The position numbers and the translations under genes are program-made. A stretch of DNA of 64,000 nucleotides from Prunella strophiata (taxonomy: Eukaryota > Chordata > Aves > Passeriformes > Prunellidae), in NCBI GenBank assembly GCA_036583965.1, contig JAZBQD010000014.1, positions 54,007,626 to 54,071,625 on the forward strand. The letters are read 5' to 3'. How positions within the stretch are numbered: position 1 is the stretch's first letter; each line of letters starts with the position of its first letter. Positions 25,716-40,037 of this stretch are shown here, piece by piece. Below the pieces are notes generated by a model. It saw only the letters and a program-made list of their open reading frames with translations, did not search any database and was not told where the DNA came from.

Positions 25716-28700
25716 CCAGTTAATGGTTTTTCTCAGTAAACATCCAACATACTTTTTATCATGCAATGAAGCTTTTTGATATATGTAATCTTTGCTCTTT
25801 TCCAGCTACTATCTGTCAGTGGAAATGTAATCTTTTATATACAAACAGATTAATGTTCTCAAAAGAAAGAAAAAGGCAAAGGAATGCACTATAGCAATCA
25901 CTTTTTAGATTAACACAATTAACTAAACATTGAACATTTGACATTGGGTACTGTGAGGATAGACTTTATGTCAGAGCACCTTTCCTTGTTTTTATTTTTA
26001 AGCAGTGACTAACTTTAGAAGCAGCACTGCATCTATGCTACCATAATTAATGCTGGTGACAGCTTTTCCACTATAAATTTCTGTTTTCAGGGGTTTGTAA
26101 CTTATCTGTGTAAGATTGTTCCAGGCAAAAAAAAAAAAAAAATCTTTTTGAAGTGCAAAGATCAAAGATCACATTAAACTACATGTTTAAAAGAAGACTC
26201 TACCTTTTTCCTTCGGCACAGCAAGCCAAAAGTTCAAAACAGCAGAGAAAGGATAAATGGATCTGGTCTGCTTTATTTTGACTTCACACTGGAAGAAGGG
26301 ATAGAATTTATATGTCTAATAGTAAACATCAATACTAGAAGAGCATTACACTGATTTTGAGGCAGCATGGAGGCTGGCATTCACTATCACAATTTAAATT
26401 ATTTCAATTCACTGCAAGACAAGAATGTGTCCTAAGAGTTTCAGAAAAAACTATTTAAATTTAAATTTGGAGTAACCCTTGATTTCATAAGAGCAGTGAT
26501 TTGGCCCCAGCAGATAGTACACAGCAAAAATTCAGTTTCATCAAGAGAATTTTTGGGTAATAGCGATAAATAAAGTGAAGGTTTATTTAAGTTTTGAGAA
26601 GAATGAAAATACTAAATCAAGCAAAAATTAAAAAAAAAAAAAAAATTACCCGAAGTATATTACCTGAATCTTGTCACAAAAAAGCAAAACAACCCTTCTA
26701 AAGCACTTCTATGTGTTGGTATTTCCATAGAAGTCTGTACTTTTGCAAGGTAAAACTGAAGTACAAAGACTAGCTTGAAAACAAAATCAGAACAGGCATG
26801 AAAACCAGAGAGGCAAACTATTGAAGAGAGATCTCAGGCACTAAAAAAGCACCATCAACCCATCACACTATGTTATTTAGTCACTAATATTTTTATAAGC
26901 TTTTTTCTTGTTTACTTTTTAAATATGTGCAGTATTTTTGATGTTACATGATATATATAAAATAATAGGTTATGAATAATTAAACCTGATTATAATTTTT
27001 CACTTAGCATTTATGTTTTATTTGTGTGACGGAATTTTTTTGTAGTGTATCTCTGATTATAGGAAGATTTTTTTTTTCCTGTAATTTAGTTTGACTTCAT
27101 TCACCACTTCTCAATATATGCCATATTTAGGATGTGATATAACTAAAATTTTGTATGAAACCATGCCAGTTCTTCCCTTTTAGGGCCAACTAAGGAATGT
27201 ATCCCCTTTAGGTGAGTGTTTAAATCTCCTTTGGTTAAATATCATAATTAAAATAAGTCCAAGAGACCACCTCTGTGGAGGTAAAAGTGATGCTGCTTGT
27301 AGGATAGAGCTTGAGCAGGTTATAGGAGACAGCCCCAGTGATGGAATCCCTTCAGGGTGGGCATCATCACTGGACTTTGCAGAAGAAACTCAGGAATCTT
27401 GCAAATCAGTCTTCTGTGAGTCCAAGTTGATTCTGTGTCTCTTCTTCTAGAGTGTGTCACTTTAGACATTGTTCATTTACATATTATCTATTAATATATT
27501 AACTTTAGACATTATATATTTGGCTCTTGTTAGTACTCATTTCTAACCTATGATCAGAAAAGCACAAATAAAACCATTTTAGTATTTTTAAAAAAATTAT
27601 GTTAGCTCTAGGCAAATACCTGGGTGGAAAATCCATATTTATTTTGGTTGTTTCTTTTTCTCTCTGGCTGATAAATTTATGAAACATATGAAAAATCTGT
27701 GTCCCACCTGTATTTTACAAGCATAAAAAGAAATCCACCCTCCAGATGCACACAGGCCAAACCCTAACACATCACTTCCCTGCCAAAGACATATGCACTT
27801 CTTAGGAATCAGAAGCAGAGCCCAGAACAAATCTAAACCATTCACTTGAATGATAATGATACTAATAATAAATATATACAGAGCTTGTAACTTCTCTTGT
27901 TCAATTGAAAAGGTCAGATTACCTAGTCTGTACTCTGACACATTACAGTCATTACATTTTATCAACTTAGCCTTCTCAAATGTTTAAATATCTAAATTTA
28001 GAACTCTGAAAGAAATTCTCAAAGGCCCTGAGTTGAACTAAGCTATCTATCACATGAAGTCTTCTACTCTCTCTTTATCCCAAAGGTTCCTGCTCCTGTA
28101 GCCAGGCACAGGGGTAATTGTTACAGCCTGCATCCTGTTGCTCCACCTTTAAACAAGAAAGAGGAGGTGGAAATATGCAGCTGAATGTACTGTTACTTCC
28201 AAAACCAGAAACTAGATCCAAATCTGAGCTCATCTTTCCAGCACTTGGGTCAAAATGCTCTGAAGCTCATCAGTGATCCTGTTTACAACAGGGGAAATCT
28301 AAAGTCTTACCAGCATCCAAGGTCCTTTATATGATACAATACTGAAATTATTTCTATTGCTAATCTTGCTGTTATTCTCTGCATTTTCTGTGTGTACAAT
28401 AGTGATTTCAAATACAATTCAAATGTAAATAGCAGACTCTTTTATCCCTGGAGTCAGGCTATTCTCCCAGAATACTGCAGAAGTCAGTAGGATAATCTAC
28501 ACCAAGGATAGTTTTTGGTCTTTCCATTGTTTTTGACACCTCAAACATATGCAATTTTTTTCATGTAGGGCATGTGAACCATCTTCAAGAGAAAATGGTC
28601 ATAAAAGGCCACTGAAGAAAGTCCTCCACTGGTATGTGCTTTCCCATGACTGGAGCTCTGCCTGTCCTCCTTCAGCTGCCTGATTTTTGACAGGTGATGT

Positions 28701-31599
28701 TTTGGGAATTAGGATCTGAAAGGTGTCAAATGGGAGGTAACATACCTCGGCAGATCTGGTTTTTCTAATTTCATGTGGAAACTTTTCTTAAGCAGGTACC
28801 CATTAAAGAACCCTCTTTTAACTTACACTGGGATCAGGCATCCTGAAATCAGTGACCTGTCAATCCCTGCAGCACAACAGACTGTTTGTGTAAAGCCATG
28901 AGGTGCAGCACACATGTCAGCCTGGGTTATCACTGTCTAATTCTGAGTTTCCATGCATGAATCAGGGACCCAGACACCTTGGGGCTTTTACATGGCAAGA
29001 TGGTCAATGCCATCTTTGCCTCATCTTAGACAGGTTCTTGAAGAAAGCTATGAAAACCCACCAGGAAGACTTATTCCTGTGAGAAGGCTGGGTGCTGTAA
29101 CCTCCTGATGTCATGGCAACAGGCTAGTGAAGTTTTATGCTATTTTTGCTTTATTTCAGGACACATGTTCATGCAAATGAGGATTTGCTCCCACTGATTA
29201 ATGCTGTCTGATTTTTGTTGAGTCACCTCACAATAAAACTACTTGATTTCTACTTTCTTAGTAGAAAAATAAAAGATGAAGCAAAGTTCCCATAAAAGTC
29301 ATCTAGATTAGCCCTGTGATTGAGGGTGGTGCACAGAGATTACAGTAATTTAACTAAAATGTTTTGAACATAGTTAGCTAAAATCCATGACATTTCCATA
29401 TCCTTAGAGAAATTTATTTGACTAGATGTATATTCATTTTAGGCACTGGGACAGATTGATAAGTTTTTACAAAAGAGGATGAGTCCCAGATTATCCAAAT
29501 GAATTTACAAATTGAAAAACTCTATTTTCACATCTGGGACTGAAACTTACAAATGCTTTTTTTCTCTTATATTAACTGAAATGTTTACATGAAAGTTACT
29601 GAAAGTAAAGTCATGCATCCCTGATTACTGTAGAGAAAATAAACAGCTTCTATATTTATTATATATAAACAGTGCTAAAGAGCAGAAGTATGGTGAGGCC
29701 ATTTCTAAAAGATTTCTCATATATTACCACACAACTTTCTCACAAATCCAGAAATTATTTCTCTTATCAACCTAGGATTATTTTGGCATTAGGTCAGAGA
29801 TTAACTCAAGCACTTCAAAAGTAAAAGCTGGAAGAGGAGGGGAAAATGTCTGGAAAAGTAAATCTGTCATGTCTCCTGCTAAGTTTCTGGAATGTCAACT
29901 ATGGTGACAGTTGTACTTTCGTAATTTGTGTCTCATAGGTGCCACTGTACTACATTCTAAATGGAAGATGTGATCCCTGACCCAACAAGTTTGCATCTGC
30001 TTTTTAGTTTTGGAGCACAGGAAACAATGTAAAAGAGGCCAAAATAGAGAGCCTAAAAATCTACAGTAACCTGTCACACCTCAGTTTGACCTATAAAAAT
30101 GAACATCAAAGATTAGGTTTCAATTTTTCCTAACTAAGAAAGGAAATTGTTGGAGGTTTTAACTCATCTGTTAGACCAGGTGAATTAACAAGCTCAAATA
30201 AAGCACTCACTCTCCTGTATCCTATTTGAGAAGGATACATGAGCATTGCAAGAGCTTGCAATCCAAAAGACCACTTTGGCCCTGAAGCTGTAGTGTACAT
30301 CATTACCAACTTAATGGATATTGTAATGGTAAGAAAGAAAATATCCAAGAAATGCAAACCTGGAAGGTCCATCCTTTCTGATTACTGATCTGCTTGTGTC
30401 CTTCCCTTTACACTAATGCTGCATGGACTCCTATGGCAGTGACTGGTTTTGATGATAGGAGATACTTGCAGGTTGTATTGAATTGCTTTATTACTGTTAG
30501 TAGAGGAAAAAATGGGAGAGATTAGTTTCATAATATGAAACTGGGATAGTTTCAACCCATCACTGTGATAGGTGGGTTTGTTTAAGCCAAAAGGTAATAC
30601 TCAACTAGGACACTCATAAGAAGTAACAGGTTCAAGTCTGTGCTTGATATTTAGATCCTCATATTCCATATTTTTCCCCAGGTGTGAAAGCATGGAACTC
30701 TCTTAATTACTTCAGTGGTGTTAAGGATTTACCAGCTCTGAGGAGAGACCAGAAGAAATGTCTTACATACAGATTTAGTGTCTCAGCAATCAGGCCATAG
30801 GAATAATCACAGAGGCATGGGAATGTGCACATCTGGATGTGTGAACATAGGCACATTTGCAAGTGTTTAGGGAAGTCACATCTGTGCACCATCAGGAGTC
30901 AGTGCCTCACTTTGAAACCACTTCAGAAATCCACAGAGCCTGTCTCACGAGGGTGGAGGACAAGCTGGGACCCCAGGGAATGTGATGTGTGGGTATTTGT
31001 TCATCATTCTCCCACAGACTGTCTGCATTTATTTATTTATTCTGCTGGCATTGCTCATGGAGGTCTTAAATCATCCTAAATGAAACATTTGAATAAAAAT
31101 GCCCGAGAGCTGCCAGCATGCAATTCCACTCTGTATTCTTTTCTAAGGTTTGCATCCAGCCTTCACAGTACAGATGCTTACAGTCTGGTGTGTTATAACT
31201 TGCTTTTATTTTCAAATAGTGCATTTTTTCAACGTTTCAGAGCCACAAAACCTCCATCAGGACATAATGACAGCTGAACACAGGTTTTAAATAGCTGTCT
31301 GATATTTAGAAATACAGCTTTATAGGTGTCCAAGATTAACTCTGTGATTCATTCAAAGATGAAAGAAGGAAGATAGTGACTCTTCTCTGATGCACTGTGA
31401 TTATGAAGAGGATCTATTTTTAAAAATCTCTGACTAACCAAATTGTAAAACAAGGGAGAATAGCTAGTGTGTTAAAGAATGACCACTACACAGGAAGGTC
31501 AGTATTGACATATAGACAGAGAGCCATGGAGGTGTCCTTCACCACTGCTCTCCATAAGCTAAGGCTGCATTGTCTACAAAACCTTCAAAGAGCATTGGC

Positions 31600-31634
31600 A
31601 AAAAAAAAAAAAACAAAAAAAAAAAAAAAAAAAA
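31600..31634. repeat. Poly(A) tract with one C interruption
   Basis: A13, C, then about 20 A. It follows unique sequence without AATAAA within 30 bases, so a processed-copy origin is only possible, not shown. Confidence 0.9.
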
Positions 31635-32084
31635 CCCAACAAATCTCTTCTTCTTGTCCATTCTTTGGCCCTCAACAAGTGGAGCTGTGCAGACTTGCAG
31701 CAGCAAGGTCTGAGGCCAGCAGAGCACCAGGCTGTGCTGGCAGTCTATCAGCACACAGCTGTTGTGTAGCTGATCATCACAGGCAAGAGAGCACCAGCAC
31801 TGCTGGCTGGGCAGCCTGAAACCAGGCCCCAGGCAGAGTCAGCTCAGGCTCAGAGCAGTGTTCACAGCAACACTCTGCTTCTGTGGCCAAGTCAGCATCT
31901 GCATCTAGCAGGGCTGCAGACAAAGCCAGCACTCAGAGCTAGCTAGCTTAGGGCTCTCCTGACAGTCCACCACTGCAAAATTTTGTCTTGCCTCAATAGT
32001 AGCAGGTTAAAGCTCAAGAGTCAGGAATTAAATGCTGACTTTGTTATGTCTGACTTACTGCTTCAGTTACTCACTGCTCTGAAT

Positions 32085-32236
32085 CTACAGGAGTCTCCCT
32101 CACTGGAGATATTCAAGAACCATCTGGACACAATTCTGTGCCATGTGCTCTGGGATGACCCTGCTTGAGTGGGCAGATTGATCCAGATGACTCACTGTGG
32201 TCTTTTCCAACCTTATCCATACTGTGATTCTGCATG
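32085..32236 (+). mobile_element. CR1-like LINE 3' fragment
   Basis: The segment has the CR1 3' signature: a ctggagatattcaagaacc block, a gctctgggatgaccctgctt block, a ccagatgactcactgtggtc block, then ttttccaaccttatccatac and a degenerate attctg tail. The 3' end points right. It is short, strongly 5'-truncated and diverged; the left limit is approximate. Confidence 0.8.
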
Positions 32237-32647
32237 ATAACTTGATTTAGTTCCACAATATTTTTTACAGATGCAACTTTTAAAGAGGGAGCATAAAAGT
32301 AGATACTTTAAATCAAATTTTGTAGTAAGCTTTGAAAACTGAGGTAACATTACTGAAGTAAATGTAGTGGGTTTTTTGTATAAAACTATTTGCAAATTGT
32401 GAAATGTAGCTATTTTTTACAATTGAATACTTAGGAAATGTAGTACAAAGAAACAATCATAGCCAGGCCATCTGAGGCAATAAATATCAATCAAGCCTGT
32501 TCTATAACTCAGCAATTCAAAATAGTTGGTCTGACACATTTTAACTGAGGTATTGTAACTAATTTCAAGTGTGGTGGAAAGGAAAAATGCTGCTTATGTA
32601 ACTTTCCTGAACCAACTACTCTGTTTATTCTTTACATAAATTATATC

Positions 32648-32655
32648 TGACGTCA
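32648..32655. promoter_or_regulatory. Full palindromic CRE (TGACGTCA)
   Basis: A perfect CREB/ATF site in CpG-poor surroundings. No gene start is apparent nearby, so use is unknown. Confidence 0.3.
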
Positions 32656-35303
32656 AGTCCTAATGCTTCATTACACTTCAGCTTCACATTTTTTTTAAAT
32701 TTAGCATGGTTTGAAAAACTGGCAGGATGACCCATTATCATGTATCTCATTCAGGCTTTGGTGGTCACTGAAAGGAAGGTTTTGATGCCCATCAACCAGG
32801 AGAAAATTGGCTTAAATTTTGTTTAACCAATCACTGGCAATTTAGAGATAGGAGCTTCTAGTCCTATCCACATCCCTGCCCTTCCCTGCCCTTAATCCCT
32901 AGATTTAATGGTCCTACTCTCATTTGGTACTGTATCTCTCACCCTACTTAAATATCTTTCTAATGTCCTCTGAAAGTGTCTAGAATGCCAAGAAAAACTT
33001 GCTATGATCATAGATAATAAATGACTGCTGACAATAACTCAAGATACTGTCAAAATCCTTTATTAAAATTTCCTAATTTAGCAAGCAATATAATCTATAT
33101 AAAGAGAAACACCAGCATATCCTGCACTATTCCCTGAACTAAGGGAAGACCATTCATTTATAATATTTGGCAGGATGGTTTTGGATTGTTTTTCCACCAG
33201 AGGACACTAACCATTTGATTCACTGACTGATTTCACTGACTCCATTTTCTTAAAAGACCCCATGGAATACATGAGTAGCACCATGAGTATGGTTTGGCAG
33301 GGACATAATTAATCTTAAACATCACTTGCCTTGATTGTTGAAACCTCTGAAGTCTTTCCAAGATGAGATTCTGTTTTGAAGGACTTCTATATATGCTGAA
33401 ATGTGGACAGGTCCAAGGAAAATTCCTCCAATCTGGAGATGAGAATTCCTTTCAGTTTCATGCAGCCCCATGGCATGTCCAGTTCCACAGGCTGAAAACC
33501 CCTTGTGTAGTGCCCACCTGCCCCTGCTGCCTCCAGCACTGCATCAGCACAGGGACAAAGCTTCATGCATGATTTCAGAGTGGTTGTGGGGTGCAGAGAC
33601 AAACAAGAAGCTGGGGCAAGAGCCTTGGAAGTGAGGTTCTGAATGCCAAGAAACCACTGGAAGGCTCCAGGGTTAGGATAGCAGTATCATGGATAGATCC
33701 TTCCCTTTTGACCCAACACAGAGGGGAGAGAGCAGAAGCACTACCATTATATGACCCAGCCTGAGAGATATGCAGCTCCCAAATAAAATGCTATGTATAC
33801 TAAAAAAGAAAGATAAAAAAAGATTAGGTGTATCTTCAGACATCTGCAAAGGTCAGTGTCCTCATTTTTCACCTAAAGAAACTGCACTGTTTCTCATGTT
33901 GGCACAGTCCATTCTCTCTGCAAACACCTGGACTAACATAGCTCCATCTTTGCTCTAGCTTCCTATTTGTCCAGTGCCCCCTCCACCACCTCCACTGCTC
34001 CATCTTCCAGCATTCTCAGCACCTCCCTTCATGTTCTAACCCACTGATCTCACCCCATTCTTATGTCTTAACACTTGCCCATTCTTCCCATGTGGGAAGG
34101 ACCTTTAGTAATTTAGGACCAATCTCCAATCTCACCGATCTCTGGCTGAGAGAAACAATGTAGGAATCATTGTGACTATTGATTAACATCACCCCACTCT
34201 GCACTTTGCCATGACTGCCTCATACAACATAAAAGCCTTGCCACATTGTGTTGAATTTACCTCATTATAGGTCCTTGGATCAAGCACACAGACCAATGTG
34301 GAAGCAGGAAGCAGAAACAAGGTTTTCTCCTTGCAGAGGGTGTACCTATAAATAGTAGCCTGTAGATTTAGACACTTTTCTGCTTTCTGTTCTCTCATCA
34401 GTTTCACATTCTGCCTGTAGGTTAATGACCATCACCACAGTCAGTACCAAGGAGTGCAATATCCTGGGAAGGACAATCTGAATCTCACCAGGATGAGAGG
34501 AATATTAAACCAGATCTCCCCCTTTCTGATTAACATCTATAGTCTTGCAGTACTATCTGTTTTCCTTAGCCGTGATTTGCAAAATGCTGGGTTTTTTTCT
34601 GTGCTGAATTCAATACTGTGTGATAGACAGGTCTAATTTGCTGCAAAATTTGCTTAGATTTAAGACAGGTGCCAGAAAGCTCCCACTAGCTATCACAGCC
34701 AGCCTCGAGGCACAAGCCACAGAGCTTTGACGACCCCTGCAAGTGCAGGAAGGGTGGTTGTGCAGGGCATAGCTCTGTCACCTGGAAACCCAGGGACACT
34801 GAGCAGCCTGGCTGAGTTCTGCAGTCCCTGTGGTTTGTGTGGGCCAACTGGCATTGCTCAGAATTAGCTGAGACTGAAGCCTGTGTGAGCAGGGCTAAGC
34901 AGGTACACACCTGATGGTGTCAGACACATGTACCCCCTCCTGGATGCTTCCTTCCCCTGCAGCTGGGAGGGCAAAGGTGCACAGCTCACGGGGCTGAGCC
35001 ACAGCAGCTTGTGTGTTGGAACAAACTCAGGAACAAGCTCAGATGCTCAAGTTCAGTGCCTGTGGTCTTTGTTCAGCAGTGCTTAGAATGCCTTTCTGGT
35101 TCTCTGTTTGCATTTTCTCCTTAGAGGCATTCTCTCCTTAGCAGGTATGGTATGAGAAAAAAGTTAAATATTGTGAAGCTTGCAGACATTTGGATAATGG
35201 GGCTGTGCAGCTTCCTCAGATGCATTGTTAGAAACTATATAGCACACTGGTGATTTTTTTAGGGAAATACTGGGGTTTTATTATTTTGTCTACATAAGTA
35301 TAT

Positions 35304-35317
35304 AGGGGTTAACCCCT
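35304..35317. repeat. 14-bp perfect palindrome
   Basis: AGGGGTTAACCCCT is self-complementary. Such lengths are expected a few times by chance in 64 kb. Confidence 0.8.
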
Positions 35318-36554
35318 GACTCTTGCAACAGGCTAAATATTTCTTTTCTATTTTCTGTCCCAAGATGAAACTTTTTTTTAAAGACACTTCAGTAAATTGT
35401 TTCATCCATCCCAAAGTTCTGTCAAGGTAAAAATTACATTTTGTTTCTCTCTTTTACAGAATTAGAAGAGTAGTTTTACCATGACAATAACTCAGGAACA
35501 TTTAGAGAAGAAGAGACAGACTGCCACCTACTAAACACACCACGCAAAATAAAAATACATACCCCATACTTCATAGCTAGAAACATGCTTTTTAGTTAAA
35601 GATTTAACTCCATATAAGCAATAACGTCAGTTACTATAGACTAAATGGCCTAAATTAGGATGGCAACCTCAGACTATGAAGTGTTCTCAAATAAGGTAAA
35701 AACCAGTGTGAAATATTCTTTCCTCTGTGTATATGGTTGCATGAACCAATAATGAGATTTGTTAGAGTCTGGCTACACCCAGGTAGCTCTGCCAAGGCTG
35801 GGTGACTGCTTTTGTATACAAATGGGGCCCATCCTAAGAAATCAGCTGCTGCACAAAAACCATCATTAGTTACCTGTCAGTATCCTGATAAAACCCAAGA
35901 CAATCAAAGGATGAGGGATGAAGGCATAAGACTCTTCTCATGTCAAAGGATTGGAGTTATTAATCCTTCGCAGCAGAAGCAAAAGTGTCACAATGGACAC
36001 CATGAAGCATATTTCATGTGTGGTTCCACACAATGTCCAGAACAGACACTGTGGCATTCAATGGTGATATGGTGGTGAGAAGTAGCACCATGTTTATTAA
36101 CAAATTAAATTCCTTAAACCATATTTAGCTCGAGCTGGCAATTACCATAATCATCACAAAGCAACGAGGTGACCTCCAACAGCCATGGTCTTGTGCACAT
36201 TTGGGGAACAGGACACACGAGGTGCTCCTCTCCTTTGTACTTCCCAATGGAACCCAAGCCTATGTCTGTGTCTGAGACCTGTGTCCAGGCATTCTGTGCA
36301 ACATGAAATTCTTACAGCAGATTTTACAGATTTAAACATCTTTTAGAGGTGGTTGTTCATCTGGTAATATTATGAAAAAGGATATTATGACTGCTTGGTG
36401 AGTGTTAGCATGTGCCACAGAAATTTGACTATCTTAATTAAGGTCAGGTGGAATAAATACATAGCAACATAAGCTGTGCAGAAAAAACTAACTAAAAGCT
36501 CTTCTGCACCAAAGGTTATCAAGATGCCACTATTCTGCAGGAAGCACTACTTAA

Positions 36555-36715
36555 GAGTTTGAGAGCTGGTTAAAAGACAGAAAGCAAAAAAACAGAGCTT
36601 AAGTTTCACTTATAGGATGGAGAAAATACTGAAGTATCCCCAGGTACAGATGCTGGAATTAGTTTTATTTAACATCTTCATGAATGACCTGGAAGTTTGC
36701 AGGGAAATGGCATTT
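36555..36715 (+). mobile_element. Degraded CR1 LINE fragment with reverse-transcriptase remnant
   Basis: The segment begins gagctggttaaaagacagaa and reaches tttatttaacatcttcatga, which reads VLFNIFMNDLE, the conserved VLFNIFINDL-type motif near the RT active site in CR1 elements. The upstream block matches the WL-DR region that precedes it. Only about 160 bases survive, with indels; the YADD-type catalytic motif is not present and there is no functional ORF. Confidence 0.75.
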
Positions 36716-38089
36716 CACTACAGATTATCCAGTTATCCAGACCTTACTGCTACATGTAATGAAATGCCATACCAATGGAGAGGAGACACAGAAGGGCTTC
36801 ACTGACCCGAGCAAAAGTGCAAAGTTCCCCTTAAAAGAAAAAATCCCCTTCAGAACAGACTGCATCTGCACTAGTGTTCTTTACTGACACAGCTGTGCAG
36901 GAGAGGATTTCTCATATGGGCAAGGATTTACTCCTTCATTATCCATGAGATTGTAGCAATAGACGTTCTTTTTTCCAGGGAAAAATCTCAACCTTCATTT
37001 GACTATCAATCAGAAATTGTCATATTTCAGAAAGAAACTTAAGGTTCCAGGAAATCTTGCAGATCTTTTGTCCTTGCTGGATGAAATGTTGCATGAAAAC
37101 AGGTTCCAGAGAGGACTCCAGTAACTTCTCCAGCTTCCAGACTGGATTCAGTAACTGATGGCATCTTATTAGGTGTGAGAACACTGTGTTGTTCTATTTG
37201 TCATAATAAATGAAGCAATATTTTTTTACTTTCCAAATTTGAAGAGTTATGAGGCACTTTTTTCCCTTAGCCATTCAAGGAAGCAAAAATCTAACTTCTT
37301 CATATTTTCAAAGAATAATGAGATCAGCTGTCCTCCATCTTAGTTCAAGCCTACTGCAAGTTACTCCTGTCCAAAGTCTTCATCACTACTAACCCACAGT
37401 GATACTGATAGCTATTTGTGCAAGCATAGTGATGGACAATTGCAGAGCAGAAACTTTGAAGTCTGATTTTTTTTTTTAATGGATGCCACTGAATTTTTAG
37501 GAGAAGGACTCAGCTTTGGATTAAGACAACGAGGTCTTGGTGTTGAAATTGTGTGAAGTGTTCAAGGAATAGGTAGGTTCTTGTGCTACTTCAGAGAATT
37601 TAGGTACTTCAAGCCATTTGGAGATAGCACGGGGCTTGCACAGGACACTGAATTTGCAAAATATTTGACATTTCTTGGAACAGCAGGTGGTATGTCTCAC
37701 AAGCATTTAAAATTACACATTTTAGATAACTGAATCCAGATGCACATGAGTGTACTCCAGAATGAAATAAACTTGAATTTTGTGAGCTTAGATTTAAATA
37801 GCTAACTTTTTGAGCAACTGGTGTCAGATGAGCTTTGTTTCTATCCTATTTGTTCACGTAATGAATATAGGTTTCCTCCACATTTTCTTATCACCTCACA
37901 CTCATTACACTATGAGTTTAACTATCAGTGATCTCCTGTTCCCAAGTGGCCAGGCAGAGCATGAGATCACAGCCCTCAGATTCACCAGCATTAAACATGC
38001 ACACCCTGCATGTATCTCCAGCATGATAGAAGTTGCATGGCTGTGTCTGCAGATAGCTTTAGTCAGGTCAGCCATTACACTGAAATGAA

Positions 38090-38700
38090 TTCCCAGCAAT
38101 GCTATCTTGGCTCTGGGCTGGGCTCATGCTTACCCCAGCTGCTGGCCTTCCTCCCACTCAGCGACCGCTCCGCGAGTGGGCAAGAGCAGGCTGACCGGTG
38201 GCAGCTGGCACTGGACTTACAGAGCAGAAGGGAGGCTGCTGGTAGGGTGTAAAATACATGTTTTACAGCATGCCAGTGCAAGGCAGGAGCCAGTTTTATG
38301 ACATTTGGCTGGTATGAAATGTCTATCCTCGATGCTTTAGGGAACGAGAAAATAAACAGCGCCAAGTATGCAAATTGAAATCATTCTGTTCCGTACACGC
38401 ATTTTACTAGTATGGTAGTGTGCCTGGCAATTATGTCCTCAGCTAACCCTATAGCTAGGTAATTTCTCACTCCCCAGGCCAGGCCTTTGTGATTATCAGT
38501 TATAAAATTTGTGTTTTGCACTCTGCCTTGAAAATTATTGAGTTGGGTGTTGCTTATACATGCCTGCAACTCACTGCAAGTAATTTGGAGAAACATGGTA
38601 AGCAAGAGAAGCCCTCTCTTTCCACAGTGGTATGACTTGGTTACAATATTGCTTGTAAATTGACATTTATATTTAAATAATGAACTTTGTGACGGATTTG
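38090..38700. promoter_or_regulatory. Candidate conserved regulatory element with octamer site
   Basis: Left part carries a CpG cluster (ctcagcgaccgctccgcgag). Further right are the octamer ATGCAAAT (38368-38375), preserved CpGs (gtaca-cgca, gacgg) and homeodomain-type AT cores. The composition is distinct from the AT-rich neutral-looking flanks. This is an inference from motif content only. Confidence 0.3.
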
Positions 38701-39161
38701 ATCTTTCTTGAACTCTTGCACTATTAAATATGTATACAGGAGTGTTTATGTACAATGTTTTTTTTAATGTTTTTTAACTTTCAACCTGCTAAAAAACCTG
38801 CTGTAAACAAGTTCTTGGACTCCTACATTTTTCAGTACTACATGACTTCTGCAATACTATTAAATGAAGTCTTTCATACTTTTATCTGAACTAAAGGTAA
38901 TATTTAGTGGAGCATACTTCTCTGGAATTTTTCAGCAAAAATCTCTTTTGCAAAGACTCTGAAATCCACTTCACAAGAGATGCTTCAGCAGCTTGGTACT
39001 TAACTATCGGATGTAAGAGGGATGTTGTGTGACATCTGAGGTCATGAAGCAGCTTGCAGGCAGCATTCAAAAGCATGTATGAACGAATCCAAACTAACTG
39101 TAGGAACACAAGCACTCTCCATTCACTTGTAAAGCCTGACTATGAAAGAGTTCATTGTATC

Positions 39162-39183
39162 TGTGTGTGTACGTGTGTGTGTG
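39162..39183. repeat. Imperfect (GT)n run
   Basis: GT units interrupted by one AC. Short simple repeat. Confidence 0.8.
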
Positions 39184-40037
39184 CAGATACAATCACTGGC
39201 AACTGGCCCTTCATGGCAGACCAAAGTCAAACAGCAAGTGAAAATGAGGACATGAAGAACAACCTGCTCTGCAGTCACCTCAGATCTTCTTTATATTAGT
39301 TTTAATTCTTTTTTTTAATGAAGGAGATCAATTATGCCAAACAAGCAAGAAATCAAGCATGAAATTATTCACAGCCCAACACAAATATGTAACCAAGCAG
39401 CAGAGAAATCACCCTAATAAAAAGGCACAAAGATAAATAAGTGAAAAAAGGGAAATGGTGCATGTTGCTTAGTGTGGATATGAGCAGGATGGGGTAGGAT
39501 GTGCATAGCACAGGCTATAAAGCACCTGCTCAAAGCCAGGGGTTGGAACTTTTCTGCCATATCCTGGTTACTCAGAAGTTGTTTTGTAGTTGGTGTAAGC
39601 TTAAAGCCACCATGACACCTGATGATGACTCTGAAGCACTGTTAGGAAAGAGAAAATTATGATATCTGGGACTCCCTGGAGGTGGACGAAGTAGCATATT
39701 TCCAGCTGGATTCAAGAGGCCAGGATGTGGTCTGCATGACATGGAGTTTTCATTCCCCCTCTACCTGGTGTGATTTTACCTCAACCCCCATCAGTACTTA
39801 AAATGTCAAGTCACCCTAGGTGACCACAGAAAGCCACAAAAGCCCTGTTTCTCACTGTGGCTGAACCACAGTGTTTACTTCCTGCCTTTTGGAATTTCCT
39901 TATGTAAATGGGAGCTCAGGGCATTCCCTCTTCTATTGCTTTTATAAGAGCTGCTCCTAGGCTGTCCTCACTTTCCCCTTCCTGGACATACTGCTGCCTA
40001 TTATGACACTGCACTTTTGACCTGCAATCCCCTGCCT

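Larger units (their letters stand above)
21701..31599. other. Gene-free stretch, AT-rich
   Basis: About 10 kb of unique, AT-rich sequence with A-rich runs at 24014 and 25684. No coding exon, RNA gene or mobile element recognised. The short open frames have no family resemblance. Confidence 0.6.
31635..36554. other. Gene-free stretch with a CR1 fragment
   Basis: Positions 31655-31980 are relatively GC-rich unique sequence just upstream of the CR1 tail at 32085 and may be part of an older insertion. C/T-rich sequence lies at 33950-34100. Positions 34690-35010 are GC-richer without CpG enrichment. Nothing coding recognised. Confidence 0.55.

Noticed and set aside
35304..35317. Palindrome AGGGGTTAACCCCT as an operator or origin
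   Set aside because: Length expected several times by chance in 64 kb, with no supporting context.
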